Under the pieces are notes generated by a model. The model had not been told where the DNA came from and made no database searches. It was given only the letters and a program-made list of their open reading frames with translations. A stretch of 27,504 nucleotides of DNA, taken from Dipetalonema caudispina (lineage: Eukaryota > Nematoda > Chromadorea > Rhabditida > Onchocercidae). Shown here piece after piece: positions 1 to 13,463 of this stretch. Where the stretch lies: the NCBI GenBank assembly GCA_013365325.1, contig JABVXV010000548.1, positions 1 through 27,504 on the forward strand, given 5' to 3'. Each line of letters starts with the position of its first letter. Position 1 is the stretch's first letter. A program made the translations under genes and the position numbers.

Positions 1-119
<119 letters not shown>

Positions 120-1620
120 TCACTATTCTATTTCTATACAATACCGTACTATTAGAGAAAAGGATTTTGAATTTAAATGTTGATTAAACGCTATTATTAA
201 CATTCACAGAAATCATTTCCACATCAAAAGTGAATTTTCATGAAAATCATGTTAGTGTTTAGATGGACGGTGTGAACTGTCGATTGCCATACAAGTTGTT
301 TCGGGATTCTGCCCCGAAGAAAGTATCAGTAGTCTGAGATAGAACAGATTTCTATCTTGAATATATGACATACACTTCATCTCATGTGAAACATTGCTGT
401 GACAAAATTCACTTACAGGTTTTTAGCCATAACTGAACACAGAAAATAAGAATGGATATTAGATAGTGCTATAAGATGCGCAGTATGGCTACCACACAAA
501 GGAAACTAAAAAGAGTAGACTGATAAATTCTGAAGCATATCCACGATTGTTGATAAGGTACTGTTCGTCCTACTCTGCTATTACTATTTATCATTATTTC
601 ATTATCATCAGCTGATAGATTTGACAAGAAGCTTGAAGATGACGAATGGAAATTACGAAAATCATTTTAGAAACGTACATTTGGCAAATGTCACCATCAC
701 GAATAGCGCACTCTCACAACTTGATGGGAATCGATTCGTAATGCAAATAATCGAAATATAATGGAATCGAGTCTTCTCTTACTTTTCAACAGGAGAAAGG
801 GCACTGTTTACATATCATAACCTTAGTTTATCATATCAATTTCCCTCCCTTCAACTACAACATAATCTTCCTTCCTATTAATCGCATTGATTTGTCACCC
901 ATCGCATGATGTACCATGAAATTCAGTAAAACTGGATCTTTGCTGGGATATGAGCAATGGAAACTGGACATCTTATGGCATGCAACATTTTGGACAAACG
1001 ACAAAATATGATGGAGCTTCAAAGAAGCATCGTTACCTTGCTCAGTAAAGATCAAGCCGTTTAAACCAACGAAAATCAAACAAGAAATAGATTCAGCGGA
1101 ACAGATTAACATCTAACATTGTCAGTTCATTTCACAATATCCATGAGTAACCTTTTCATTACAGCCAAAGAAACAATGCACTGTTTGCAGGTCTGTACAA
1201 CCTGATAACTGGAAATTCGAAAGTAAGTAAGTAACGGGTAAATGTTATTACGATTTTAGATATACTTCTAACTGATACCCTTCACCATATGGGCCACGTT
1301 AACTCACAATTTCAAGCATAGTCGAATACAAAGACAAGTTTTAAATACAGTGAATATACCAAAATTGAAGATGGAAATCGATGAGACGAACAATATTGTT
1401 GAACAGAAAAAGTGAACTGAAAGTGAAACGAATTTCTAAAGAATCAGAGAATAATCAATCAATCACCCAACAGTTTATCCAAATATTGCCAAGAATTAGC
1501 ATCTGGAAATTTGTTAATTAGAAATATTTCATAGCTATACCTTGAAATATGGCATGTTGAACTGAGCCAAGTTATGAACACAGAAAATGATGATGTTAAT
1601 ATCAGTCGATCATCACGTCT

Positions 1621-1682
1621 ATTGTTATTGTTGTTGTGTTATTGTTGTTCTTGATGATGATGACGATGAGGATGATGGTGGA
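1621..1682. repeat. Imperfect TTG and GAT trinucleotide tracts
   Basis: TTG/TTA triplets (ATTGTTATTGTTGTTG) pass directly into GAT/GAC/GAG triplets (GATGATGATGACGATGAG). It resembles a decayed compound microsatellite. No convincing coding exon spans it. Confidence 0.75.
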
Positions 1683-2490
1683 ATCTTTCTGAAGAAGAGG
1701 GTATGATGTATCAACCTATCCCACAAAGGTGGAGCTTCCTTTTTTCCGCGGAACCAATGAAATGCAAAGCTTGTTGCGGCACCACTCCTCTCCCGGTGTC
1801 GTTAAAAGGACCTTATCCCTTCACCACCTTTCGGGAGTCTGTCTCTTCTGTCTTTTTCATCAACAACAAGGACAACAGCAGTAAAGACAACTATTCAGTA
1901 ATTCTTTGAAATTTCGAAAATCTACAATAATGGTTTGTAAAATTAAAGTGATGCCAGGAATAATTTTGCGAAATAAAAAAATCTTTTTTTTCTGGGTAAT
2001 AAATTTTCAGTAAGCGTAGCCTGATAGATTTTGAATTTTAATTTGTGCTTCTCCAAAACAGTAGGAATTCATTAATTTCTCAATAAAGAAAAAAAGGAAA
2101 AATGGATAACTCAGGAAAGAAATATCTTGAAAGATTTGTTATTCGAGAGAAGTAGGGAGAAAGCTTTCATGTACACATCCTTCTCCATTGCCGTTTTACC
2201 CGCACTAACTACTATCGGCTCATCCATCATGAAGCTCACATCCACTCATCCTAGAATGGTTTAAATTTTCAAAGATATGTAAACTTCTTTTCTCATTCTA
2301 TAGCAGCAAGATAGTCTAATTTAGTCATTTTGTGATCAATAAATTATAAATGAATTTAGATTCATTGTAAGGCTCAAGAATCTTCTAGATTGATCTTGGT
2401 TGTTCAATCATTCTCGCAAGCTTCTAAGTAGTCAGAAGTGGAAATCGAACATAAGCATCGCAACAATAATTACTGATTTAGAAGAACTAA

Positions 2491-2562
2491 AAATATCAGA
2501 TACAGAAAATGAAGTGTTTAAATATCATGTTCGATCTGGTTTAAATATCAGATACAGAAAAT
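2491..2562 (+). repeat. Two copies of a 20-base direct repeat
   Basis: AAATATCAGATACAGAAAAT occurs at 2491-2510 and again at 2543-2562, offset by 52 bases. The shorter word GTTTAAATATCA also recurs between and within the copies (GTGTTTAAATATCATG and GGTTTAAATATCAG), which suggests a small local tandem duplication. Confidence 0.7.
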
Positions 2563-3143
2563 CGAGAGAAGCGAGGAAATGGAAATAAAGGAAGAATGAG
2601 ACAAAATTAACTCCTAAATGAACATTGTTTTTTATCCCACTTTTGATAAAATATTTTGTTACAACAAAATTAAAATAGTAATCAATGGAATGAATAGAAA
2701 TTGAAAGAAGCTTTATCTCATATTATGTTATAAATAAAACACCAATGAAAGATTTCTTTTTAGCAAAGATCAATCAATATCGCTATTTTTCAGCATTATG
2801 TTGATAGATATGGAAAGTTGTTACAAAGTAACATCAAAGAATTGTTTAAATGCCATTTTATTCATTTAAATTGAGTTAAAATAACACTATGTAACGTTGT
2901 GCAGATAACATATTCATTGCAAATTCATTCTTACTCCAAGTTATAATTATCAATATCTTCTTTGATCGTTATATAATCACTTAAATTTTTTGTAGCTATG
3001 GCACTGCGCAAACCGAAATGATCAATGGAAAATTGTGAAAATATCAAAATGTAATATTTAAAAATCATACTTGTTTACTGGAGATATCTTAAGACAGAAA
3101 TACCTAAACAATAAACATTAATTACTTAGAACTTTCGGTTAAT

Positions 3144-3170
3144 TAACTTAGCTCCATTAAAACTAAGTTA
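3144..3170. repeat. Small inverted repeat (8-base arms)
   Basis: TAACTTAG at 3144-3151 is followed after 11 bases by CTAAGTTA at 3163-3170. The arms could pair as a hairpin. No T-run or gene end lies next to it, so I assign no function. Confidence 0.35.
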
Positions 3171-3215
3171 GCCAACACTCTGGGAAAATATAAATCCAGC
3201 CATCTTTTGATACGC

Positions 3216-3562
3216 TTTTTTTTTTTTTTTTTCAAGTTATCATGCCTGAGCCTAATCAAATCATTTGTTGCGAACAAAATTTAGAATGCCAATAAATGAA
3301 GGAAATCAATAAAAATTTATTTCCCGAAATAAAAATTGAAAATTCTACAAGGAAAAAAAAAAAAAAATTTCATAAATAATTAAAAAAAAAAAAAAAAAAA
3401 AAACAATGATTTGATGGGAACTAATATTTCCTATCATGAGCAAATCGAAATGAATTCAATTCTACTTCATATCATACTATAAGATGCTATTCATTGTATT
3501 AAAAAATAAAGTTAAAACATAGGAATGAATTATAAACGAAATGAAAAAAAAAAAAAAAAAAA
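3216..3562. repeat. Cluster of long oligo-T and oligo-A tracts
   Basis: T17 at 3216-3232, A15 at 3353-3367, A22 at 3382-3403 and A19 at 3544-3562 lie within 350 bases. Such clustering may mark old insertion tails or simply slippage in AT-rich DNA. No element body or target-site duplication could be recognised. Confidence 0.85.
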
Positions 3563-6500
3563 CTGCAAATAACAATAATTGAAGGGTGATAATTTTTAAT
3601 GATAGTTACAACTGCTCGTGGATCTATTGGAAAAATTTAAAATGCAACCATGTTTTGCATGCCAAAGTTAAATCGTCGATAATTGGGCTAACGACTTTTC
3701 TCATCGGTACTTAGAAGCGTAATGCTGTGCAACTGAACGGTAATCAGCTATGCTAAGTAGACTGTTCAATACAATACTATTTGGCATTAAAAAAAAAATA
3801 GCCATAAATTGAATGCACAATTAGACCAGCAGTTACTATTGAAATCAAATGTTTTCCAGTGCTGTTTTATTGAAGTCGTGATTTTATTAACCAATTTTAG
3901 GGAGTATGAGTAAACGGAAAGAGAAAGGAGAAGAGTAAGAATGTTAGGCTTTTTAAATAAGCTAATTAATTGTATTTGATGAGGCCTATTTGTTATTAGC
4001 AATAATGGAGCAAGATGGAGGAAGAGGACTAGAATGGAAAAGTAGCAGTTTAACGAATGAAAATTGCTTGAAGCTGTTAACTGCTATCAACAATAGAGTA
4101 ATCAACGAAATCATCCAATCAACCATCTATCCACCCAATTGGTACCAATAAGCTCTTCATGATGAAAAGGAAAAATGAATGTACATGAATAAGTTCATAA
4201 ATGTAAGTCTGTGAGTACTCCCTTGACGGTAATTGGATGAACTTCAATCATCACTACTGGATAATGAGCTATTTCTATTTTCCTAATTTAATGCTTTGCC
4301 AAACGAATATTTTACAGGTTTGAATGAGAAGAAGAGAAGTAAAATACTTGCTCATTAGAATTGGGTAAGATTAATTATCTCTTTAAGTGATTAGTGATCT
4401 TTAAGTCGCATCATTTAATGAAGCTAATGCAACAGGGAAAAGTTGCTGTAAAATGAAATAATCCCAAATAATTATAACTACTATCGATTCCACTAATTGC
4501 GACGATTAATTTGTACCAGCACTTTATGGTTAGTCAAATTTGGGAAGCTGTAGTTTTAATTAATTAGAAGAACTCTCCAAAAGGATTTGATAAAAAAAAG
4601 AGTTTGAAACTATTTTGTCTCTATTGCGCTATCAATTGCTGTCACAAATGTTGCTGTGAATATATTGTACAGGACACTTTCCTTTTATTTGCCAAAACCT
4701 AATTGATTATTGTTATGCAAAAATGGATGAATGTGTGAATGAGGAATATGTAGCAGTAAATGTACACAATAGATTCCTGATAGGACAGGCGGGGTTTACG
4801 GGGTGCAGGAAGGGTACGAGGGGAAGGAAGAATAAATGAGGGTGATACTGCTAATCCTATTCAACTATTTGGAATAATAATAAGAGTCATAATGATGTAA
4901 AAGCCTTCCCGCACCTTCCTTCTTACCCTTTACATTCATACCCATTCATCAATGAACAATTGAAATAAAATTAAGGAAAAAAAAACACGATCCTTTGGTC
5001 TGATGATACTTACGGATAATCTCCCTGACCCATACATCCCTTCTTCTTGTATTTCCTGATGTCGTATAACATTAGGAGAAAAGCGAGATTAGCTTAGATG
5101 CAAGAGGGATTATTATTTCCGACAGACTAGAAATAACAATTGCATCAAAAGTACGGTATGCAAATCTACTCAGTTATCGCGGAACATCAGGATTTTCTTA
5201 AGAAGCGTCTTGTTATTTCGCTATTCTTTATTTCTACAGTTTCCTCTTGATTTTTTCACGTCGCAAATTATCTCAAAAAGATTGTTGAACTGTCAAGTAC
5301 TTTTTTGTACAAATCTCTAGCTTGTTACAATCAATCATATGTTACTCTTTTGTTTGCTTAATATAACATTTTTGAACATGATTTAGTTACTGGATTTCAG
5401 ACAGAAGGTGATACTTACTCTTTGGTAATATCCTAGGAAACGGAATTAAATTGGTTGATTTCAAGAGAGTGAAATCGAATCTAAAAGGATAGTCTTCTTG
5501 TGAGACATTTAAGATGGATTAGTAAGTGTCGTTGGCTAAGAAATATTTCTCAATGAGTAAAAACAAAGGAAATAGAAGAGATAAGAGAATACATATTAAC
5601 TTTGTAGTAATAAATAAAGAGTTGGATTTCATATCGAACGGTTCATAGTTAACAATAGGTAGATGTAAATTGCGAGAGGATGGTTATTTGTATTCTGAAA
5701 GTCATGCTGTGCTTTTTGTACTAATTCAATCAACACTTTGTATCCTACAGTGAGAATGTGATGATACATAGAGATAGATTAAATCTTGTAGGAATTAGGA
5801 AGTGAAGAAGAAATGGAAAATAAAAAGGAGATGGAAGGGGTACTTTTTGATATATATTATATTATGCCATTAATTGTTTTCTCTTCTTTTTTGGTATACC
5901 ATGTATTCAGCAGGCCATCATTTTGCAACGCTTATCCCTCTCTCCCTTTAGCTTTCGTTTATTCATTAAGCTGCCCACATTTCGGCACATTTTTAAGGTG
6001 GAGCGGTTTTCCATCAGAAACAATCCTGACACGATGCTCGTTAACAAATATTAGTTTCTTCTTTGTGCTTTATATCTTTCTCCTCTATTATATCATTCCT
6101 TTTTATTGCTCTACAAAAAAAGCATTTTCGGGGTCCTTCTGATGCAATCCAACGTTTTCGTTATTTGATATCAATTAGCGATTTAAAAAAAAAGAACTCC
6201 TCTCACCTCTTTACCTTCTTATTACCTTTTTCTGGATAGTGAATATATTAAAAAGATCAGAAAAATGTCATACGTTATTGTGTCAAAATACGACTGTCTT
6301 CACTACATGGGATTAATCCGTGATAATTTTAGCAAAAGTGAAATCAAAATATAAATCGGAATATCTTAGTAGTACTGATCAAAACAAAATATAAAGCGAA
6401 AATTATGATAAGGTTAGAAGATATCACATCAGCAAAACCAATTCGTATGATCTATGTAATTTACATTTAAAGTATGCTTTAAATCGAATAATTTAAACAC

Positions 6501-6887
6501 CACTATATTTTTATCGGAAATGGGCTTCTAGAAGGTAGGCAAATGCATTTAACTGAACAAGTAATTTCTTCATGAGCACGATTCGTTTAATGATAATTTA
6601 ACAATAATAGTTATCTTTCAATAAAGATACTTGAATTGGAATTATGACTGGAAAGAAAGCGAAATAAAATAAAATGGCGAAATATTATTTTTTGTATATT
6701 ACGGCAATAAATCTTATTTTAAGAGTAACAACTGCTATTGGTTTTGTTATTCTATCATTGTAATCATTCTAGTAATTGTCATTTATAAGTCTTATTCTAA
6801 CAAGATAACAACTGGTGTTAAAGTTGATGTCATTATTGTTATTGAAGCAGTAATTATTATTTTCTATTGGCATAAAATTAGTATACT

Positions 6888-7121
6888 GTGGCAAAAAAGT
6901 ATAATTCAATTAACGAACGGAAACGAGTTTGGTCGTATTTAATGGTAATGCAGCAGAAAAATCCAATTTCAACAACAAAAGATGATGGCACGCGTTTTGT
7001 GGCGTCCTCGTTGTACTTCCAAGGTGACAAGTACCGTATCAGACTGATGACCGGAATAAAAACCTATGACGTACTCGGTATTACGCCTATTTCGAATTGC
7101 TCAATAACATTACACCCATAA
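6888..7121 (+). CDS. Isolated 77-codon ORF, possible terminal exon or gene remnant
   Basis: Not recognised. The open frame reads AKKYNSINERKRVWSYLMVM, then TKDDGTRFVASSLYFQGD, then YRIRLMTGIKTYDVLGITP, and ends in TAA. Its middle third (about 6985-7090) is visibly richer in G and C than the surrounding DNA and has balanced, protein-like composition rather than the Phe/Ile/Leu/Lys bias of chance ORFs here. An exact AATAAA lies 25 bases after the stop. The listed start is GTG; no ATG precedes it in frame, and an AG (TTAG at about 6877-6880) lies just upstream, so this may be a 3' terminal exon whose upstream exons I could not find. A decayed retrocopy or element fragment is equally possible. 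Confidence 0.3.
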   Translation: MAKKYNSINERKRVWSYLMVMQQKNPISTTKDDGTRFVASSLYFQGDKYRIRLMTGIKTYDVLGITPISNCSITLHP

Positions 7122-7145
7122 AATTTTGTCTTAGCTTAAAGTTGT

Positions 7146-7151
7146 AATAAA
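7146..7151 (+). terminator. Polyadenylation-like AATAAA after the isolated ORF
   Basis: An exact AATAAA lies 25 bases past the TAA of the ORF ending at 7121. In DNA this AT-rich the hexamer is common by chance, so it supports the ORF only weakly. Confidence 0.25.
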
Positions 7152-7926
7152 GACCAAGGCTATGCCGTAGAATTCATAATTGTACCAGCCACTCATCAAA
7201 GGCTCAAAAGTAGGTTTTTAATAAATTTGGAGCCGAAGTGTCATCATTTTCGTTTATACATCATCAAAGTGCAATCTTTACTTTTGATTTCATTAAGTAA
7301 GATAGTCAATAAGGATATGTGGAAAAACTGCTATTGTAATTATTGGCTCAATGAAATTAATGCTATCGGAAAGAGGTAGAATTATGGCGCAATTAAAGTA
7401 GCGGTGAAAAGAAGGAAGGAAAAAAGAAGTCAGCAAAGCATCCGAAGTGTAAAGTCACACCTTTACAACATAACAACAGATATCTAATCAGAATCTGTTG
7501 ACCGTTGGAAAACATGTAATCAATTAAACCGACAAATGTTAATTATCGGTTACTTCTAATCTCTTCATACAATCTTAACAGTTGCTTTTTTGAGCATACC
7601 GTAATATATGCAAAAATGATGACAGTAGTTTCATTAGAGTCTGTAACAATATGAATTTACGATAAGAGTTGAAGGAATTAAAAGAACAAATTATGAACTG
7701 GTGTAGCAAAGCTTACATAATTTATCTATCTGTACGGTAAAAAACAAATTTTTTAATGAAATGAATCATATTCTCGATAACATTCATCTAAATGTAATAT
7801 ATCAAAGCTCAAGGAAACCAACCGATATCCATATTCGATTGATAATAATTCAAGCAAAACGAACAGGCAGTTTCCGGTGGACATAACTTTGAGCAATAAA
7901 ATGTCGCCTCATTTTTTTTCTACCAC

Positions 7927-8443
7927 AAAAAAAAAAAATGAGAAAAAAGTGGAAGATTTGACATTCGAAAAAAAAATGGCATCAACTGTTTATCCGGTTG
8001 GAACAACCGGCGAGAGAAAGTTTATCCTGAAAAAAAAGTGTGGTATTGTATTTGAATGATTTGTTGTAGAAGTCTGATGGGCATCCGAGCGTGTAATGAG
8101 TATTCAGAGGTGTCCTGCCCTGCCCTGTTGAACATTACTATTATTGCCGTTCAAAGTGGTATTCTCACTTTTTTCCCGAATAATCTTTTTGATTATAAAA
8201 TTTGAATAGCAATGAGAGTAATTGCTGAAACAGTTCGATGCAATAACAGTAATGGAAAGATGTAATCCCAAGTATAAAAGTTCTGGTCAACTTATACTGT
8301 CCACTGCATCCTATTGTAACACCACCCGACAAGTCTGATCATGTCATTATCATACTACAAGAAATATGTATTTTCCACAGGTACTGACAAACTTTATAGA
8401 TGTTTTTCTTATATTTTGTTCTTTAGATCAAAAAAAAAAAAAA
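7927..8443. repeat. Oligo-A tracts
   Basis: A12 at 7927-7938 and A14 at 8430-8443, with several A6 to A7 runs between them (for example near 7969 and 8031). No coding function is seen. Confidence 0.7.
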
Positions 8444-11400
8444 GCTTTTAAAAGGCATAATCCTTGGAACATATCGAATCATTCTCCTTCCTCTAACTCT
8501 TTAAATTATTTTCACTTAATTAACTTTAAATATTATATATTCATAATTATCGTTAGACAATACAACGGCCTCAACAAGCAATGATGGCTGCACTCTTTCG
8601 AAGCATTGTGTTGATTGATTTGAAAGGAAATAGAACAGAGAAAGTTAGAAAATACTCTTCGGTATGAATTTTTGTAGACAGAGAGAAAGAGTGATTGGAA
8701 CCCCCGCGGATGGGAATTTTAATGAAATGTACTGACAATCAGCTGTGACCTATTCTGCTTACCTTACTTTTCCTAATCAATTACTTTTTTCTTCCTGGAT
8801 GGATCCATTCGTAACCATTTTCTTTTCTCCATGAACTTTAATTTTAGGCTGATGAAAATATGGAAGAAAAAGTGCATCCAAAATTTTTGTTTGGAATGCG
8901 AAGTTTCAATTTTAAGCCCTTTCATATTTTTTGGTAAGCCATTAATTAATTAACAAGTCGATACCGCCTGAATATCATATTACGATAACAAGAAATGTAA
9001 AAGTATTCCAGGCATATATCGCAAAAGTTTTTAATAAGCCCGAAAGGGTTTTTCGCTATGGTTGAAGCAAAACGTTTGAGCTATTCTCATTAATTGTTGA
9101 ACTAGCAGAAATGAATTTAAGCAGGAAAATGGTAATGAAATCATGTCCTCATTATTGTTTTTGGCATGTCTAGTCCAACTTTTGCCGCAAAACGTGTAAA
9201 ATCAAATTACCGAAAATTCTACGTAATCTGCATACTTTATCCACAAATGTAATTGTAACAACTAATTCATAAGAAACCGTTATTTAAATAATTAATTACA
9301 GTCGAATTTTAATCTACTTACCAAAACACTATTTTAGGTACAAAAGTTAGGATAAAAAAGGAGGAAAGTATCTTTTGACAGTTTGATGCAAAGCGCGAAC
9401 AATTAATTTACAGCTTTTGTTTGATTTTATTTAGACCAAAGTAAGAAATGCCAAATTATAATATCATCAATGAAAAGGATTGTAAAGGTTATTGTTTATT
9501 AGGGAACGGAATTTTTTGGTTTTCAAACAAAAAGCAAAAAATAAAATCAAAAGAGGTGAAGCATCCCGCTACGAATAATTAATAAAAAAGAGGAAGCTAA
9601 ACAAGGAAACAGTGATGGGTTGGAGGGGGAAAAGCCGAGATGGTGACCACTATCCGTTCTTTTTAAACATCATTTCATTCTTTGATTATAAGAAGTCCTT
9701 TTCGGTGTACTCTTTTAACAGAACTATTTTCTTCCGGAAAATTCTATGCGCTAAATAAGTAGAATGCCGGAAAATAATACATCATGCAATAAGATGTCAG
9801 AATTATGTTAGCAGCATATATTTTGATGATTAGTGAATCGTAATCCACATGTTCATTATGGTATCCGCCAACAGAATCATCATTGTGATTCTGCACAACA
9901 AGTTATAAACAGTTTTTTCTCGGAAGAGATTCATAGGTTTAAATAACCTTTGAGTAGTCTGAATCGGTTATTTTTTACCTAATCAATATGTCATCTCCTT
10001 TCCCTTAAAACTTACAAAATGCCTCATCAAATTACGACATATCAACCTATTAATGTCTTTTTATGATTAAATTATACCGGTAGAGTTGCATTATGCAAGA
10101 ACGATATATATAAGCCATCCAAAGTAGAATTCACACTTTACAATATGTATCATGAAGAACAGAGTTCAACTAATTTAGATATTTGCTGCCTTCTATCAGA
10201 ATTTCAAGAAAAGAAAATCCCAACTGAAAGGCTTAACAGAAGGAGCATTAAACTGCTTCTTCTTTTTTAAAGGATAGAAAAAAAGGGAGGGTATTTTAAT
10301 TAATTGATAAGGTAAAAAATAGTAGTATCAATTTTAAAAAGAGTGCATAGGAAGTAGGACGATATGACTAATAAAACTGTCTGAAATTTAATTTTCTTTC
10401 TAGCACCCCAACTGATCACATCAATCAATCAACAACAGTGCAACATGGCACAGGATTACGCCTCACCTCAGTGAGGTTGATTCATTTTAACATTTTCCCA
10501 TTCAACAAAGGCAATTCCACAATTTGTTATCTACAAATTCAACCACCAATGAATTTCATTTGCTTAAACTGTTCCGAAAAACTTGCTTAAAATGTAACTG
10601 CTCAAAAAAAGTTCGTATCGTAGAGCAACGGATGATTTCGATTCTAAGGCTTTTCAAAATTATCACAAATGTCGCAAGTAAGGCTAATTAGTTCTTGCTA
10701 ATTGTCAGCAGACAATTAAAAATCTAAGTAGAAACCATGTGATTTATTTCGAATAGCATGTTGGAATATCAAAAGTATTCAACTATTTGATGTATCTGAA
10801 TCCAACTGTTGCACTGCTTCATTCATCCTATCCACCGTTAAGACCTTCAGTAATTTACTGCATAAATCTTTCTTCAAAAAATGTACAATCCTTTTTAATG
10901 ATTATCTTTATGAGGTCCGTGCTTCGATATTTTTTGAAATTTTCGATATTCAAAGCTGCAGAAAACGACTTTAAAAGCTTAATAATCTGATATGACTACT
11001 GGTAATTATCTGCTTCCTCCTGAATTACTTTCTGGAAGCATCAAGACTGTCTGAATTGATTCTACAAGGCAGTTCCAAGAAACGACATACAGATTTACTT
11101 GAAGCAACTGCATGTAAATTTATCGGCTAAAAAATCTTAAATTCAATTCATTTGTATTTTATTTATAATTTGAAGCAAACTGCTTCAGGAAATGAAAGAG
11201 GAGATAGTAACTCTTCCCATTCATTGTCTGTTTAGCCATTACTGTATACAAGGAAAACAGGAAAATACCCGGCATTTTCGAACGTTTCTGATACTGTAGT
11301 AGGGAACGGAACGGTATAACAGAAGTGAGCCCATCTCGAACAGAATCAACTATCCATCCATACAGCGAACAGCGATACAGCCCATTGATTTCATGTGCAG

Positions 11401-12482
11401 GTGCAAACATTAGATTTGCATATTTTAGTGGCAAATAAATGATTTGAAGATGTCAAAAAATGATGTTGTCTGTGGAATCGTGAAGAGAAATGAGTAGTGT
11501 GATATGGTCTATAACAACACAACACACTAACTATAAGATGTAATGGGTATTGGAGGCACACGTGTTTCATCCACCAAATAGCGGAAATTCAGCTCATCCT
11601 GCCGTAGTTTGGATTGTTGCTGCATTGTTGTCATTATTATTAGCTGATCGAATTAAAATGAATAATTGGAAATGGATAAAGCATTCCATCCTCTTTTTTT
11701 CCGATATAATATACACAATTTCTAAAGCAAATGAAACTTCTATCGAGGAATGAAATCTATTTCAATTAAATGCTGTCGATTCTTATTTCTAAATATATAT
11801 AACCGATGACACCAGTACTTGAAAAGCATAATAACTCTTTGAAAAGTGAATTTATTTTTCATGGCAAATAAATTTGGCTGTTTGCTAGTTACTATGATCA
11901 AGCATATATTTGCAAGTAACATCAGAAAGTAGTTGTAAAATGTGAAATGATTCCTGTGCCTCTTTTCATCGCATATCCACAAATCCATTGAAGGGAAAAG
12001 GAAGCTTTTAATCAATCATTTAAAATCTTTATAATTTCATACCGAATGCTGCATGATCTTTTAAAAGTTTCATGAGAATGCCAGATGCTTGATGATTTGA
12101 TGATAGTATGGATCGGTCGTGCATCTATTTATTTATTTCAAAAAATTTTAAGATTGGAGGAAAAAATTGATGAAGCATTGATTAACACAAATGTAATAAA
12201 TCAATTTTTAGATCAACTGCTTCCATAAAAGAAAGTAACAATCCGTATGAAAATATCTTGCAGTAGGATAGGATTTCTTTTTTCTCAACTACAAGACTGT
12301 TGGTAACTATAAACCGCTTTCTTGACTATTTCCATCACATCTTTTTAAAGAGGAGATAAAAATGGAGTTTACGCATTTTGTGAAGGGAAGATAATGAGGT
12401 ACTTGAGGAATAAATAGCATCAAGAAGGATTGTTCGAGCCGTAGGGAATAATGATAATATAGCTGCTGATGGATGGATCCTT

Positions 12483-12511
12483 TCAACAATAACAACAGCA
12501 ACAACAATAAT
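12483..12511. repeat. AAC/AAT trinucleotide tract
   Basis: Imperfect CAACAATAACAACAGCAAC-type triplets. The minus-strand reading gives a poly-Leu ORF, which is a by-product of the repeat. Confidence 0.6.
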
Positions 12512-12671
12512 GATACAAAATTTTTATGAGGTGCAATTTATGAGAGAAATGACGGGACTCGAGTGATTCCATAAGTCCCAATTCTTCTCATTACATTATA
12601 TTGATAATAGTAAGAAGAAATGAGAAGATGGGAAGACAAGAGGAATAAAATGATGAGGAGTCCCTGGCCAG

Positions 12672-12716
12672 ATGTGCCGTTGCCGCCACTGCCGTCGTCG
12701 TTGCTACCGCCGTTGA
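12672..12716. repeat. GC-richer imperfect GCC/GTC triplet tract
   Basis: CCGTTGCCGCCACTGCCG followed by TCGTCGTTGCTACCGCCG stands out against the AT-rich background. Translation gives a Pro/Leu/Ser run (LPPLPSSLLPP) inside a 71-codon ORF, best explained by the repeat rather than by a gene. Confidence 0.5.
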
Positions 12717-13411
12717 TTATTTACTTACTGATGAGAGAGGAATGCCCAATTTTTATGAAAGCTTCGAGGGATTCTGGAAAAAAAAGGGAAATATGCGGCT
12801 GCAACGGAAAGGCTCATCAAATAATGACCTATTAGCACCCAGTTACCCTCTTTTTCCTCTCCCTCAGATGGACGGATAAATGGTATGCTGTTTATTTTAT
12901 CGATGATAATGATCATATCCGACCTCTATCCTCTTTCTCTTCTTCCTTCTGCTTTGCTTATCATCGCATTACTCCTACTTAGTTGTAATAGTCATTCCTG
13001 AATGCATCTCATCCAGGTCGTTCTTATGAAAACGTTCCTGGCTGTACATAGTGATACGGCTTCTCTATTTGTTTTACAATTTCTGTGGCTTATAGGACAC
13101 ACTATATCTTCTTCATACTATCTCCATTTCAATTAGACTGTCCCATAAAGGTAAATTTATACAGGACAAAATGTGGAAAAAGATAAAGGATAGAAACATT
13201 TTAGGAAGAAGGAGCAGTCGAAAATTCATTGCTAACATCCATCTTCATCTTCTTTATCATCTACAAATTGTTTTGTTTGGATGCAGTGTTGTCTACTGGT
13301 TGATATCGAAATGGATTAAATACTCTCAGAATGATATTTCTGGGGATGTTACTGTAATCTAAACACATCTTTTGTATAAGATTGGAATGTATCGTAATGT
13401 GACGGGTAGAG

Positions 13412-13463
13412 CAAAATGGAATGGTAAGTATCACAAAAAGGTGCTATCACAAAATGGAATGGT
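13412..13463 (+). repeat. Two copies of a 14-base direct repeat
   Basis: CAAAATGGAATGGT occurs at 13412-13425 and at 13450-13463, offset by 38 bases. TATCACAAAA also recurs nearby, indicating a decayed tandem duplication of about 38 bases. Confidence 0.6.

Larger units (their letters stand above)
120..6887. other. Gene-poor AT-rich DNA
   Basis: Apart from the repeats listed separately I see no supported gene. The ORFs present are short, lack domains, and are biased to Phe, Ile, Leu, Lys and Asn, as expected by chance. The longest, 109 codons at 5813-6142 (+), follows a T-rich strand and has no splice or homology support. This could be intergenic sequence or the interior of a large intron. 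Confidence 0.6.

Noticed and set aside
5813..6142. 109-codon plus-strand hydrophobic ORF
   Set aside because: It lies in a T-rich strand where Phe/Leu/Ser/Tyr ORFs arise by chance; no signal-peptide-plus-domain logic, homology or splice context supports it.
12620..12916. Overlapping ORFs on both strands around a Pro/Leu-rich stretch
   Set aside because: They are produced by an imperfect GCC/GTC triplet tract and lack a consistent exon structure.
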